Notes: generated from the letters alone by a model not told the origin. A stretch of DNA of 64,000 nt from Polytrichum commune (GCA_950295325.1 OX485807.1:47710440-47774439), one strand, 5' to 3'; counted from the stretch's first letter, positions 1-11,690 are shown. A program made the numbers and translations.

Positions 1-487
1 TCATATGGGGTTTGTTGGTTGAGTAAGGTTGGTCTCAACTGTAGGAGGGCTGCGGCATGAAGAACCGCATGTTCCTAGAATGAATCTAAGAGCTTGGCAT
101 AGATGAGTAAAGGCCTAGTTACTAACTGAACTTTCTTTATGAAAGTTTCTGCAAGACCATTTTGCGAATGTTCATAAGGTACGGCATAGGTAAAGGTGAT
201 TCCTGATTCGATACAATAATTCTCAAATGCATGTATAGTTCTAATGCATTGTCCATCCGAAGGAACTTGACAGGGTGTTCGGGAAAATGATTTTTATAGC
301 GTATCAAAATTGCGAGAATTATGGAAAATACAAGGTTCCTAGTGGTTAGGAGAACTACTTCTAGGTGGCTCCACACTGCATTTATGAGTACTAGGAAATA
401 CCGAAATGAACTTGAAGGTGGGTTGATAGGTCCACAGATATCACCTTGAAGTCCATAGAGCGGTGGCGGTAATTCGGTGGGGAGTTG
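1..487 (-). pseudogene. Copia integrase core fragment, cut by window edge
   Basis: The translated minus strand shows GDICGPI near 450, where the first catalytic Asp of the D,D-35-E triad belongs, and FLRMDNALE near 255, matching the second Asp in the usual R-S/T-D-N-G-G-E-F context. A segment resembling Y-x-P-x-x-N-G-x-x-E (the Glu region) follows at about 150-180 in a shifted frame. Stops and frame changes break the domain. The family role is insertion of cDNA into the genome. Confidence 0.65.
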
Positions 488-905
488 CTATTGACACGGC
501 CTCTTGATCATCTTGCCTTGAATGCACGCCTCGCAGGGGGCTATCTTGTCAGCATCCGCGATTGTAAGGTTATGGTCGGCCATGAGGGGGATCATCTTCC
601 GAAATATAGTAGTGTCAGGGTGCCCAAGCATTTTATGCCATATATCTGAGAGGGCAGCCGCCGTGACATATAGGCCAGTTTTCCGGGCTAAGTTGCGGGT
701 TCTCGCACCGGGACCTCTCTCCCGTGCAACCAAGCTAACTTCTTCCTTAACCCTAGGGGCATGACTAATCGCTTTGATAGCGATCTCATATAGGCCGTCG
801 ACTCCCGCTATTGCGGTGGCGAGGGTCCTCTGTCCATGCCTGAGTGCCAACGCCTCTTCATTGTTCTCTATTGTGGTAGAGACGTGGATATTATTTGCCC
901 TTAGG
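488..905 (-). pseudogene. Copia gag-pre-integrase / HHCC integrase N-terminus
   Basis: The frame carries the zinc-binding module before the copia integrase core: WHKMLGHP supplies the H-x3-H pair and CEACIQGK the C-x2-C pair about 40 residues later. This domain helps integrase multimerise and bind the LTR ends. It stops just after the CEAC motif at a TAG codon. The integrase core that should follow is found further left on the same strand but is interrupted. Confidence 0.7.
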
Positions 906-1300
906 TTCCGTAGTTGATCAGGCTCCGGGGCGCATCGGGAGCATACATAGCGTCCCGGCATGTTATCGGGTGATTCCTGGGTAGCAACACAGTTGTTGTA
1001 TCTTCCTTGAAAGTTATGTTTTTCTGTCCCGCAATTGTGGTAACGTGGCAAGTTCGCCAACCTATGTTACCATTCGGGAACGAGAAAAACATTAAACTCC
1101 TCAATATGGTATGTGTAGAGGCGTTGTCCAATAGGGCAGCCTCCATACCTTGAGTTATTGGAGTTGTGACAATCATGTAATTCTCTATATCCATGTCAGC
1201 GATGGATGGAATTTGGACTGCATGAGACTCTCTATTTTGGCTACGTAATTTCTGTAGCTCCTTATACATCTCAATTATGTATGCCAATGCTCGGCAATCT
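901..1300 (-). pseudogene. Copia protease fragment
   Basis: This frame continues from the zinc knuckle into the aspartic protease region. The catalytic neighbourhood reads LLDNASTHTIL, where copia proteases usually have D-S-G-A-S/T, so the glycine and serine next to the Asp are altered. It ends with MYAPDAPRSLINY, a typical copia segment before the integrase, and then hits a stop because of a one-base frame break. An active protease cleaves the polyprotein; this one is probably dead. Confidence 0.65.
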
Positions 1301-2168
1301 CTCGCATAATGGCCTGGGCGGCCACATTTATGACATGAGGATGTGGATTGCTTTGAGGCTTTATGTTTTGGTGGACATACCTCGGTTTTTGGTCCCTAGG
1401 CTTGAATTTGAATGACCTAGGTGGAGGTCGGCGTTGGAATCCTCTTGGTGATCGGCGTGGCGCTTCTGAGAGGTGTACGGCCGGTGCTCCCTTCGATGGT
1501 CCAGCAGTTATCATTGCGTGGATTTCACATGCGGGTCTAGATTCTGCATTTTTAAGCAACATGGCTTGATGTTTCTCTGCGAGAAGTAGGTGAGACATCA
1601 GTGCACTATGTTTCTCAAATTTCATGTTTCGGTATTGCTGGGCAAGAATTGCAGAAGCAGGTGGGAAAGTTGAGAGAGTCTTATCGATCAGTTGAGCTTC
1701 GGTTATTGGTTCGCCACAGAGGTTGAGCTGAGATGATATTCGGTGGACTTCTCCGTTGAAGGAGAGTAAGTCGGGAAAATCAAGAGCCATGAGGTTGATC
1801 CAGTCATTTCTAGCCTCGGGTAGAAATATGATCTGCTCATGATGGAACCTGTCACGGAGCTGAGTCCACAAGTCAGTTGGGTGGTCAACCTTAATGTATT
1901 GTTGCCTCAGGGATGGGTGTAGATGCCTTCGTAGGAGGATCAACACTTGACATTTTAGGGAATCGGGCCGACCTTCGGCTGTTGTTTTGTCAAGGTAGAT
2001 AGTTGTTTCCTCGGCTCCTAGAGCTATTCTAGCATCATTTCCCCATTCTAGGTAGTTTGATCCATCGGCAGCAAGGGGGTTGAACTCTAGTTTCATGCTT
2101 CCTCCAATATTTAGTGGTGGTCTACTTATAGTAGCTAATGTTATTATTGATTTCGAAGATGATGTCAT
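1275..2168 (-). pseudogene. Copia gag fragment with out-of-frame zinc knuckle
   Basis: An open frame of 297 codons starts at an ATG whose complement is at 2166-2168. The N-terminal part is like plant copia Gag proteins: LEFNPLAADGSNYLEWG near residue 27, then the core with DLWTQLRDRF near residue 94. The C-terminal part is Arg/Pro-rich (residues about 230-270). The expected nucleic-acid-binding knuckle, pattern C-x2-C-x4-H-x4-C, is present at about 1303-1345 but in another frame, so a frameshift separates it from Gag. In live elements Gag forms the virus-like particle in the cytoplasm. Here the protein would lack its RNA-binding end. Confidence 0.75.
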
Positions 2169-3528
2169 TTCAGGGGCATCTAGAAATCTGATAGGAACTA
2201 GGTAGTAGGTTGTAGATTATATACTAGAGTAATGATACTTTTTAGTCTTAGCCTACCATGATTTGTCTCAGCAAATGTAGATGATTAGGAGTATACAAAT
2301 ATACTTCTGTTTCAATAAAACGAGGGTTTAATCTAAGCATGGGTCATTACAGATCTGAATCCTCTGATAAGTGAAAGATAATGAGGGAGTAAGTAGGCTT
2401 ATCAGATTTGTTCGATAACTAGTTGCTTCTGCTGTAGTCCACGTTCGGCAGCAGCATTGTTGATTTGTTTCAATGACTGTTGGATTTGGAGCAGAGTGCA
2501 GCAGCAGAGTGCAGTGGTAGAAACACAGCAATGGGGGTGTATCAGTGGACTGTAGCGGTAGATAGTTGTGTCTGCAACATGAAGGTCTGTGTTTGCAACA
2601 TTAGAGTCTATATGTCCATAGAAGGAAGGTCAATATGTCTGCAGCAAGCAATGTTAATGTCTGAAAAACAGTAAACAAGTAACCTGTGACAACAATAAGG
2701 GTCTTTACTGCAGCAGTAATATAATACTGATCTATAGTAGTAAGCAATAAGAGATGTATGTAGCAACTAAGTACAGTAGGTATATATAGTTGCAGAAAGT
2801 AGATAGGAAGTTTTTTGTAGCGGATGATGTCTACTGTTGAAGATAAAAATTATCCGTAGTAGCAAAAACTAGCTTATTTCTTGCTACATTGATGTTCTAA
2901 TACACTTGAGCTTATCTGCAGGGTTTATGATCAGCAAACTAAAATGTGTATCAGTGGTAGCAATCGAAATGATCTGTCTGTAGTAGTAAGTAAGTATTTC
3001 TGCCTACAGCAAGTCTAAACTTTATTCTAGCGACAAATCGAAGAGTGTAACTTGCGGTAACCAGCTCTAAAGCTTTCTGTAACCAGCTCTAAAGCTATCA
3101 GATGCTCTCCGATCTAGTACTAGTTGTGATTACATCTAGAGTGTAAATCATATGAGCTAGTGTGGGCAGCGCTTCTGCATGATGAAGCGGAACAAAAAGA
3201 GAGAACTAGAAAGTAATCTAAGGTTCATATAGGGCTGGGGCTTAGTCTTGAGTGGGAAGAGGGGGGAAAAAAAATTCGAATTGAGATGCTCTCGGCAATC
3301 ATGATTGATAATGTATTAAGACTAGGCAATAGCCGCAAAGAGTAATAGTGCAAGTGACTTAGCAAAGCCCATGTGTCGTATATATATGTACTTAATCTTT
3401 AATACATTTATGGCTAACAACCGTCACTTAGCCACCTACCTTACTAACCCTGGACCTAGTTACCTCGGGTATGGTGCAGCTACCTTCTGGTAGCTGCCGT
3501 CATCTATCTTTGGCTATAGGTCGATAGG
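2169..3528. other. Untranslated leader / probable LTR territory of the copia element
   Basis: No gene is visible. The stretch is rich in GTAG, CAGCAG and TCTGCAG words and lies where the 5' LTR and leader of the minus-strand copia element should be. I could not find a convincing TG...CA boundary or a tRNA-Met primer site. Confidence 0.3.
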
Positions 3529-3723
3529 CTAGCTTATAGGTTGCCTTAACACCTTTTACGGCGTCCACCGTCGGTTGGAGAAGGAGCAGGTTGATCTGGA
3601 GGCGAAGGTTAAGAAGCTGCAAGGATTTCTGAAGGAGAATACTCTGGAGCTCTCAGACTCTGGAGCTCGCTTTGGTCCCGAACTACCGATGGTTTTCGTA
3701 ATCCTAAAGGATGGTACTAGCTG
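3529..3723 (+). other. Short coding-like fragment with a coiled coil, no start codon
   Basis: An open stretch of about 65 codons without ATG ends at TGA (3721-3723). Its GC-rich codons contrast with the AT-rich surroundings. The middle reads RRLEKEQVDLEAKVKKLQ, a heptad-like charged pattern that would form a short coiled coil. The C-terminal part (GPELPMVFVIL) is more hydrophobic. It could be a captured exon or the tail of a decayed retrotransposon Gag. I do not recognise the family. Confidence 0.25.
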
Positions 3724-4556
3724 AATCTCATTCTATTAATTACAATGGTTTATCCCGGTTGCATATTGCAAGCGATTGGAATGTCACAGTGCAAGCTACA
3801 GGACAGGAAGAAGGTGTGAAGTTGCACCCTCTTTCCTTTATGGTTTAGGGTTTACATCCCCAGTTAGGGTGACCCGTTAACAACATTATGACAAGCCTGC
3901 ACTCTCTACAACCATTCCTCAGGGATCGTATGTGCCAAGAATTGAGAGTCAAGAGACACTAACAACAAGGCTATAAATGAGTGTTCTATCAAATTGGTGC
4001 ATAAAGATGATGGTAGCCATTTGAGTTTTGTGGGGGTAAGAGACGGCATCCCTTGAATCATCGCATGTTGAGGACAATTGTGGATGCTGAGGACTCTCTG
4101 CTCGTTGTGCACATCTTCCACTAAAAGCAATCAAAAGATCCATCCTTGTTCCATTAAGGATTCCTCCATAGCTCCATCATTGTTCTTGTGCTCAAGAGAT
4201 CCCTCAGAAGGAACCAATTAAATGAGTAAATTTGTTTATAAACTCCATATTGTATTGATGACCTCACCATACATAATGACTTGCATACTTATTCATCTTC
4301 CACTCTATGCAAAGGATGAAATTGCAAGTTTGTGAACTAAGTAATATCATTTGATTTAGTTTAAAATACAACTAGGAAGATTTTGATGTGAATGATTATA
4401 TAGCAAAAAATCGTGCGCACTTGATGCTGAAATTTAGAAGGTGCTTAACCTAAATAGGTGCCATTAATATTTATTATGTTTTCAAATTAAGTCAAAAGTT
4501 TATGTTTCATCATGTTCTCATCCATGTCTCAATTTGCATGCAAATACAAATAACTG
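3724..4556. other. AT-rich spacer
   Basis: No supported gene. Short reading frames here have no recognisable domain. Confidence 0.4.
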
Positions 4557-4997
4557 CACTAAAGTTAGTATCTAGTGTCATATGACTTTTTATGTCACTC
4601 TGGTCACTTTTTCAATGACACTAGATATGAATAAGTTCACAAGTGTTGTCATTCCAACTTACTTTTTGTTCATCCACTGCCCAAAACCCTATGTGCTCCG
4701 CAAAGCTGTTGATGGGATTCTTAAGCCACATGTGTGAAATAAAGATGTGGTTGTATATTCTCCATCCTCACAATTTTGTAATGAAATGTTGTCATGGATG
4801 ATTCATTCATTGAATGAAAAATCACTTAGTAAGTGACTTTAATTGCAACATGTAAATCTATAATACCCAAAAATTTCATACGAAGAATGACATATAATAT
4901 TAGGTTTGCATTAAGTGTTAGTGACACTACCCAAGTAGTTTACAACGAGTATTGAGCAAGACAAATAAAATTGGTATACTAGATACAATATTTAGTG
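4557..4997. mobile_element. Diverged MITE, same family as 38056-38426
   Basis: Starts CACTAAAGTTAGTATCTAGTG and ends with TTTAGTG. Read left to right it aligns over its whole length with the reverse complement of the 371-bp element at 38056-38426. Shared blocks include AGTGTCATATG near the left end, ATGAATAAGT, and AGTATTGAGCA near the right end. It is longer and much more diverged, and the flanks show no clear TA duplication, so it is an older copy. Confidence 0.65.
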
Positions 4998-5830
4998 TCA
5001 CTTTCCAAAGTAGTAAGTCATCTACTTCTCAAAACGGGACAGAACATAAAATTATTAAGGAGTGTGCATTCGTTCATGTGGACCCCAAGAATCTAACCAT
5101 GAAATGTTGCAGTTAGTGTAGATTAAGTATGAATTTGCACGTACATGTTGTGGCGGCATGGGTATATTCTTGGATCCCACCAGCACGAACACACACTACT
5201 TAATATTGATATGAATGATCTTGCGGGGTCCAAATATGCTTAAAAAGAATGACCATAGTATTAATACATTCATGGGTATATTTTATAGCTTATAATTTGC
5301 GTGTGTTGTGTATGTGTGGGGGGTGTGGGGGGTGGAGGAGGGTTGACATTTTGAATTTCGTTTGCATGTTATATTATACGTACTAATAACATGATTCCGT
5401 GTTGAAAGTGTGGGAGATGGCCCTAAAGACTAGGCAACAACATAAGTACCCACCTATCACATAGATTGAAGTCGGTATGCGATTTTGATTCCAAATCCGT
5501 TGACTTTGAAATAATCGGTAAGACATGTCACTCGGTGACATGGCTGACTCCAGCTCTTCCTTCTCCTTCCTCGCGCCTTCCTCACTCAACACGCTCAAAT
5601 CGGTATAGCGAGTACACTCACAAATACATAAGGAATTCTCATCGCCACTTCAAACATCAATCTCAGCATCCCATTGAACCATCAGACAACTTAGGCTGCA
5701 CTTCAACATCACCATTGCAGTTGAATAGACCTCCGGAATACATACCATATACCACTTGCAAATCGGTTGCAATCTGAATTATCACTCAAGTATTCAAAAA
5801 CTGGTTGCCCTTGCATCCTTGTCGAGGTTC
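4998..5830. other. Spacer upstream of AGP1
   Basis: No gene supported. It holds a purine/G-rich run (about 5310-5342, G-runs separated by T or A). The last 300 bases are presumably AGP1 promoter. Confidence 0.4.
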
Positions 5831-5835
5831 TTGAA

Positions 5836-5843
5836 TATATATC
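5836..5843 (+). promoter_or_regulatory. Candidate TATA box of AGP1
   Basis: TATATATC lies about 110 bases before the AGP1 start codon, a reasonable spacing for a plant core promoter with a leader of roughly 80 bases. This is inferred from sequence only. Confidence 0.4.
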
Positions 5844-5948
5844 CTCACTGAGATCGATCTCCTTCGAGTTTCTGCACAGGAGACGTGCGCACAGATTGTG
5901 TGTACGCAGCGTTAAGTTTGGTCTTGTGTGAAGAATTTTTTAGGAAAG

Positions 5949-6248
5949 ATGGCGGCGTCGGCTGTTCAGAAACTGAACAACGTGATGTCAAGGAGAGGGT
6001 TGGCTGTGGTGATGATGCTGATTCTTGTGTTGCTGCCTGCGGTGTTTGCACGAAGTTCAGTTCCAGCTCTAGCTCCTGCACCTGCTGCAACTTCACCTTC
6101 GCCCGCCTCTTCTTTATATCTTGCGCCCGGTCCTGGTGGCCCTGCGCCTGCGCCATATTCGGCAGCCAGCCCCGCGTTGATGCCATCCCTTGCGGCGGCA
6201 GCGTCCGTGGTGAGCATGCTTGTATACATGGGTGTGGCAGCTTTGTGA
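5949..6248 (+). CDS. AGP1: short classical arabinogalactan protein
   Basis: A 99-residue precursor. The ATG at 5949 is chosen because MAASAVQKL matches the N-terminus of the AGP2-AGP5 paralogs; the reading frame upstream is open but has no better ATG. Residues 1-34 form a signal peptide ending PAVFA. Residues 35-74 are rich in Pro, Ala and Ser with AP, SP and APAP dipeptides, the context in which prolines are hydroxylated and loaded with arabinogalactan. APGPGGPAPAP is shared with AGP2-AGP5. Residues about 76-99 (SLAAAASVVSMLVYMGVAAL) are a GPI-attachment signal. The mature glycopeptide should sit on the outer plasma membrane. It lacks the middle of the longer paralogs (about 133 residues) and lies 30 kb from the cluster, so it is a diverged or dispersed member. 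Confidence 0.8.
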   Translation: MAASAVQKLNNVMSRRGLAVVMMLILVLLPAVFARSSVPALAPAPAATSPSPASSLYLAPGPGGPAPAPYSAASPALMPSLAAAASVVSMLVYMGVAAL

Positions 6249-7713
6249 AATCTGTAATTAGGATCGTAGAGGAGCAGATTGTTGCGCAAGGAATTTCCGG
6301 ATAAATTTGGATATGCCAAAACCTGGATTGGACATGGACTTTTTAGGAGTGGGATTCTGTGACCGAAGTGTCTTCCAGTTGATCATTGGAGCAACTGCAA
6401 TGGATTTCATCCAGGGATGTTAAAGAGCATCAACCACCAGGAACTTGAAGAAATCCAGTTTGTGTGTAGCAGAAAATGTATATATAAGATGAAATAGACT
6501 CCTTCCCTGGAATTGACAGACGACGTAGATCACCAAAAGAGTCTCAGGGCATAGATGATGATACGCATACGTTGAGTCTAAGTTCTTCGACATCAGCAAT
6601 TGTCAGGTTTTCCTGCGTTTAGCAATGGCTGGATCCATACTGTACTCGGCAACAAAATTGAGACAAATGTTTTTGTTCCTTAGTGGCAAAGATTAATTCA
6701 ATCCACTCTCGGGTTGCACCTGTGGATGCATTTTACAGTTCTTGTCGCACTTTCCCTATTTGTCGAGTAATGACCGGAACCATGTGTCAATCTGTCCATG
6801 TATTCCGTCTCAACAAATGAAGTGCCGGCTGAAATTGTCACCTATCTAAGGGTTGTAAGTTGTGACTTATTTGTTGTCTTCATGCTGACCTTCCTCAAAT
6901 ATTTAAACGAAGAAACAAGGTCTGACTGGAATTGATGGCTTATCCTCCAATTTTGATTTTGGCTTCTGCCAGTGTATCTTGCCTTGTCAAGCTTCATGTC
7001 CTTCACATAGTAGACACAGCCACAATCAGTCAAATATCCTCTAGGATTCTGGAGTTTTCACAATCTTCCTTCCTCAAAAATACAACGAAACAAGTAAAGA
7101 CTTGCAGATGCTCCAATGATCCAATATGAGAGACTTGCCAATGGATGTCTCCGGTATCTCGATCCCCCTTGCATGTTGAGCTTACAGGTAAATCCAGCAG
7201 CACATGACCCTGCACATAGTGAGATTTCAATTTCCTGACTCTTTCGCTAGTTCCACATCAAAGATATTATTTTAGTTCTCTACTCATTTGTTAAATGAGA
7301 CTCAACTGCATTGAAGTCGATAGGATTATTGTGAATGGTCAATTCCCTTGTATGGATCAAAATCCCGTGGATTTTGGTGTTGATAAAGATCACTGAGAAT
7401 CTTGTTATACCAGCAACATCGATTGGGCTTTCACCGGTTTTTCGTGTGTTGCAGTGGACAATTTGGTGCTTCACAAAGCAGGACACATCGAGATAAGGAA
7501 GAAATAACATACAAGAAAATTGCCTGATGGGCAGGACACTCAATATGTAAGTTTTGAGGGATGAACTTACGGAAGGATTACCAGCATTGCGCTCGCATTC
7601 AAGCAGCGCATTGCACTTAATCTTGTTGAGTTGCCACTGGAGCCCTGTGGAATGTCGCACAGGTCAGAGAAAATCGACGGTAGACTCCCACCCCCTCATG
7701 ATTACCGCTGACT
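6249..7713. other. AGP1 3' flank and spacer
   Basis: The first 50 bases after the stop still resemble the AGP2 3' UTR (a segment near 6275-6290 with GCAGATTGTTGCGCAAGG). Beyond that I see no supported gene; reading frames are short and overlap on both strands. Confidence 0.35.
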
Positions 7714-8739
7714 TCACCCTGAAATTAATGGCCCTTCACATTTCCCTCGAAAGAACTTCGATGATCCGTTACGAAATTTAATCCACATTTGCTGTAGTGC
7801 AAGCACCGGTGCTAGAACAATAAACTGGAATGCTATCAGAGCATGTAGCTTTTCGTAATCAAATTTGTCACTTCTAGTATTAGGGTTAACACCTCCGCTC
7901 CTCCTTGGCGCCGAAGTGACTCTGAAATGGCCCTCACTTTTCCTCTCAAAGGATCTGAGAATGCATCTCACGAAACCCATGTGCTGTAATGCAAACACCG
8001 GTGCTAGAACGATACAATGGACTGTGATCAGAGCATGTAGGATTTCGAAGTCTTTATCACTTGGAAACTTAGCGCCCGCATTGGCCACTTGTTGCCCGCC
8101 ATTGCTAACCTCCTGGACAAGGAGACAAAGGAGAGCACTGAGCACATTATAAAATCCTCTGATGACTGCAATTGCACTCATGCGCCATTGCGGGAACATC
8201 AACTTGCTAATGCTGCTGGCTTTCTGTTCAATGTTCGATGATCCATTGTGCTGTCGTCCAGCATTACATGTTGAGATCGCCGTCGATGATGTTACACTCT
8301 TGGTTGCGTGAGCGTGTAGGGCAGTGGCCGGTGCAACGTTGTAGATTGGAGCGTCTATTAACCTGCTGCCGATTGCCTCAGATTTCCGATATTGGATAGA
8401 GTGAGCATTTCCAGAAGTATCTCCCAACCTCGACGCCATCTCTACCATTTTGACTTCACTGTCGGCGTTGGCCACAATTGCAGAAGGCATCCCGCAGCCA
8501 GAGCTAGTTTGTTGTGTGTGATCTTCAGCTTCAGCTTCACGTTCTCCACTGGAGAATGACCCGAACATGGCATACACTTTTCTGCACTTTTTCTTGATGT
8601 GAAATCGCCAGGAACTGATGACGTGCTTGCTAGTTCCTCTCCCATCGAAGGCGTGAAGAGTCACGTGGCCATGTCCATTTCCTGATGGAGTTGCACTGGA
8701 TGTACTGTTCTTTGGTAAGAAGAGACTTGGTTCTGCCAT
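7714..8739 (-). CDS. Hypothetical protein with internally duplicated membrane-like module
   Basis: A 341-codon frame from an ATG (complement 8737-8739) to TGA (complement 7714-7716). I do not recognise the family. The first 180 residues are Ser/Gly/His-rich and polar, with a basic patch FHIKKKCRKVY at about 46-56. Residues about 188-209 form one hydrophobic segment. Then a module of about 48 residues occurs twice: LHALITVHCIVLAPVFALQ (about 234-252) followed by a basic RSFERKSEGHF, and LHALIAFQFIVLAPVLALQ (about 298-316) followed by SSKFFRGKCEG. The repeat is also visible in the DNA at 7795-7860 and 7985-8045, so it arose by tandem duplication. The single-exon length supports a gene, but without homologs it could be a fortuitous frame. 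Confidence 0.45.
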   Translation of the reverse strand: MAEPSLFLPKNSTSSATPSGNGHGHVTLHAFDGRGTSKHVISSWRFHIKKKCRKVYAMFGSFSSGEREAEAEDHTQQTSSGCGMPSAIVANADSEVKMVEMASRLGDTSGNAHSIQYRKSEAIGSRLIDAPIYNVAPATALHAHATKSVTSSTAISTCNAGRQHNGSSNIEQKASSISKLMFPQWRMSAIAVIRGFYNVLSALLCLLVQEVSNGGQQVANAGAKFPSDKDFEILHALITVHCIVLAPVFALQHMGFVRCILRSFERKSEGHFRVTSAPRRSGGVNPNTRSDKFDYEKLHALIAFQFIVLAPVLALQQMWIKFRNGSSKFFRGKCEGPLISG

Positions 8740-9625
8740 GGAAATTGATGATGAGCAATTACTATTGGATTCAGGAAAGGGGCCGAGACGAAGAACAGAA
8801 TGCAGAGACCTCGCAAATTATGGAGCTGAGCGAAATATTGAGGACAAAGCTCGAGGCTAGGCGCTACACTAACACCTTTCTTTCTGTCCCTTGAATTCAA
8901 TACTAATCAACAGGCAAGCGTAGTAGCTAGGTGGAGTTTCGTATCACAGCCGATTTCATCTTATGTATTGCACTAGAAGAGTAGGCACCAGGAATTTCCT
9001 TGAAGTCATGATCCTGATTCCTGGCGTAGAGATCGATGCTAAGTGATCTCTTGAGCGTGGAAAGTGGGAGGAAACTAAGGTAGAAATACCGTAACCCGTG
9101 AAAATAAGGTGATTCGCATTGAAGATCTGGTCTGACAATCATGAGATAATTTTCCAAGATAAACGAGAAGGATTCATGAAGAATGCAAGTTGTTTCAATT
9201 TTTTTCTGCCCTATATAAAATATGCTACAATTTTTCAAAGTGGAAAGTTGTCCAAACCCCTACTCATTCACTAGATTCTCCCTACACCGAACACGGTAAT
9301 CCGCATTTCCATACAGAACATCGCCTAAATCAATTATCTCATGAGTACATTAACACTTGACTCCCATTGGCTACACTAAGTGTACACGCATTGAAGTTGC
9401 CGCCGAGTCATGAATGGTTTTAGAAATGGCACTTCACCATTATGATGGCGGTCTAGTGCACGGCTAGAGGGTGGTTAACAGGTTATGGTATTTCTACTTT
9501 ACACGGCTTACTACGTTTGGTATTTGGATCAAAGTTCCTTTCCCTGCAGTGATACCGAATCGCCCTCAACCCTAGACTTGAATTGCATACAAAAATGTTA
9601 GAATACAAAATTTCAGACAAAACCA

Positions 9626-9843
9626 TAGAATACAAAATTGCAGACTAGCCATGGATAATTGTGCCAAGCACTGATATTTGTGCTTTGAGCTTACAAAATC
9701 TAACGTCCATCAATTGATCTGCACAAGACAGGTGACCCTAATTTGGACTGACTCCTTCCTGGCAGCTAGAAAAAATTAGAGTACAAAATTACAGACTAGC
9801 CATGGATTATTGTGCCAAGCACTGATAATTGTGCTTTAAGCTT
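9626..9843. repeat. Direct repeat, about 68 bp twice, period about 151 bp
   Basis: 9626-9693 and 9777-9843 share GTGCCAAGCACTGAT and flanking sequence at roughly 90% identity. The spacer includes TCTGCACAAGACAGGTGACC, which recurs near 10180. Confidence 0.7.
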
Positions 9844-10963
9844 AAAAGTTAACCGTTTGGCAGGACCCTAGGTACAACAGGACCCCGTCTTTCTCACGAA
9901 GGTAGTAGCAACGTCAATATAAGTCCGATTCAATTGAGGAAGGTGGCAAACAACTGCTCTCGCCAAGAGTTACATAGGCAATATTTGAATCAAGGAATGA
10001 TCATTTGAATGAGCAACATGAAACTATTCATGGACTTGCTCTTCCAATCCTCAGATGCACGATATATGACCAAATCATGTCAAAAATAAATAATTAAACC
10101 AACCAAAAATAAATAATTTCGTTTCGAGATGGAGTTTGTGCGCCACACGGTTCAATTATCTAACATCGGTCGATTCATCTGCACAAGACATGTCACCCTA
10201 ATTCGGACTCTGACTCCTTCTTGTCAACTACCTACAGACAACTCTACTAGACATTTTTCATTGGATTGGAAGATAATTTGTGCTCAAAATTTGAATACCA
10301 TGACAATCATGAGTCAATGAGTGATTATAAAGATATTATATTAATTTAAAACTTGATGAGGGTAATAATAGAAACTGAATTTGTCACCATATAGTTCCGC
10401 ATAGGAATTGGCAGACGCTAAACCCCGCCCTACGAACTTTTAGGGGGAGGTGGATAGGGACTAGGACCCACGGTCCTGCACCTCTGGGGAGCCCCCACAA
10501 AGATCCCGACTAAAAAATGCTACCCACTCCGCTGGACTTCAAAGAAATGAAATTGCCCTTGCATTCTTGAAGGCCACTTGTTAATATAACCCATTTTGAG
10601 TGCACTTCATCTTCAAGGTCCAAAATCCAAAATATATGTTCACTTTCATATAGTAAATAAGTAATTGATTGGGATTTCGTTTTTGAAGTGAAATCGTCAA
10701 TAAAGCATATAATTAACTTGGAAGTCAAAAATATCACAAAATCCTGAGTCAATAGCATTTAGGTTATAATTTTTGTGACTTACCATTGAAAGGGTCTTTG
10801 TCATTCTCAAATGGAACTAAACTTAGTGTTCTACTTTTAGTAAGCGTATGGTGAACGGGCTTTCATGCAAGTCGGTGCAAGTTGCTTTTCTACTTCAAGT
10901 CCCTGATGCTTTCTGGCAACCTGGACTTTTAAATTAATCTCATTTTATTTCATCAAGGAATTA

Positions 10964-11490
10964 TCTTTCGTACGAGGGCTAGCTTAATTTCATATGTGTG
11001 CACAAATACCAATCGATGGAAGGAGGCTTGCTAATAAAATTAGACGAAGTACCTCGCATCTCGAAGCAATGAGGTTGGCCGATTCAACAGAAATCACATG
11101 GATTGTACCCCACTGCCTCCGACCAATTCCTCCCACTTTTGTGTAAAAAGATCGAGCCCAATGATATGACAACGTCTACTTTACAAATCATGAGCTCCAA
11201 TGTGTGAGAAATTCCATGCAGACTTTCGCAATCCTAGCGTCGAGATGTTATGGTAGTTTGACGCAGCCAGACTGTTCGGCTTGCTCCGGTGCTAAAAACT
11301 CGAGCGATTTTTATGAGCCTTGAAACTTACTTAAATACATCCTCAACGTTGCAAGAACAGTTTATTGAGGTTTCCTCTTTGCACGAGGGCTAGCTTAGTT
11401 TTAGATATCTACACAGATACTAACCAATCGAAGGAGGCCTGATTATAGAACTAGACGGAGTACCTTCCATTTCGATGCAATGAGCATCGA
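10964..11490. repeat. Diverged direct repeat, about 125 bp twice
   Basis: 10964-11090 and 11373-11490 share CGAGGGCTAGCTTA, a GAAGGAGGC core and a TAGACG-A-GTACC core, in the same order with similar spacing. They are separated by about 280 bases. No function is evident. Confidence 0.6.
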
Positions 11491-11690
11491 GAACATGTTT
11501 CACTGAGAGGATCCGCCTAGAGGAGATTCATGCTATGGTATAATTATGTGCAAATTATCCTGGTGGTTTTTTTTTTCTTTTTTCCTGATCATTTACAAGG
11601 TCTTGCAGGAAACTTTTGGAGTATAAATTAGAGGATTCTAGACATGCAACCGGCATCAAAACCAGCATCAAAACCGGCATTTCGGTTTGT

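Larger units (their letters stand above)
1..2168 (-). mobile_element. Broken Ty1/copia retrotransposon, 5' half (gag to integrase)
   Basis: Reading the minus strand from 2168 downward gives copia order: gag, CCHC zinc knuckle, protease, HHCC zinc-binding domain, integrase core. The element leaves the window at position 1, so reverse transcriptase, RNase H and the 3' LTR are not visible. At least two frame breaks are seen: one between the gag body and the zinc knuckle (about 1300-1350), and one between the protease region and the integrase N-terminus (about 905). Further in-frame stops lie in the integrase part. The 5' LTR and primer binding site should lie above 2168, but I could not define them. 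The element cannot make its own polyprotein and is a fossil. Confidence 0.85.
8740..11690. other. Repeat-bearing spacer
   Basis: No supported gene. Apart from the direct repeats listed separately (9626-9843 and 10964-11490), it holds a partial third copy of the 9.7-kb repeat at about 10165-10235 (CATCTGCACAAGACATGTC) and a T-run near 11569-11582. Confidence 0.4.
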
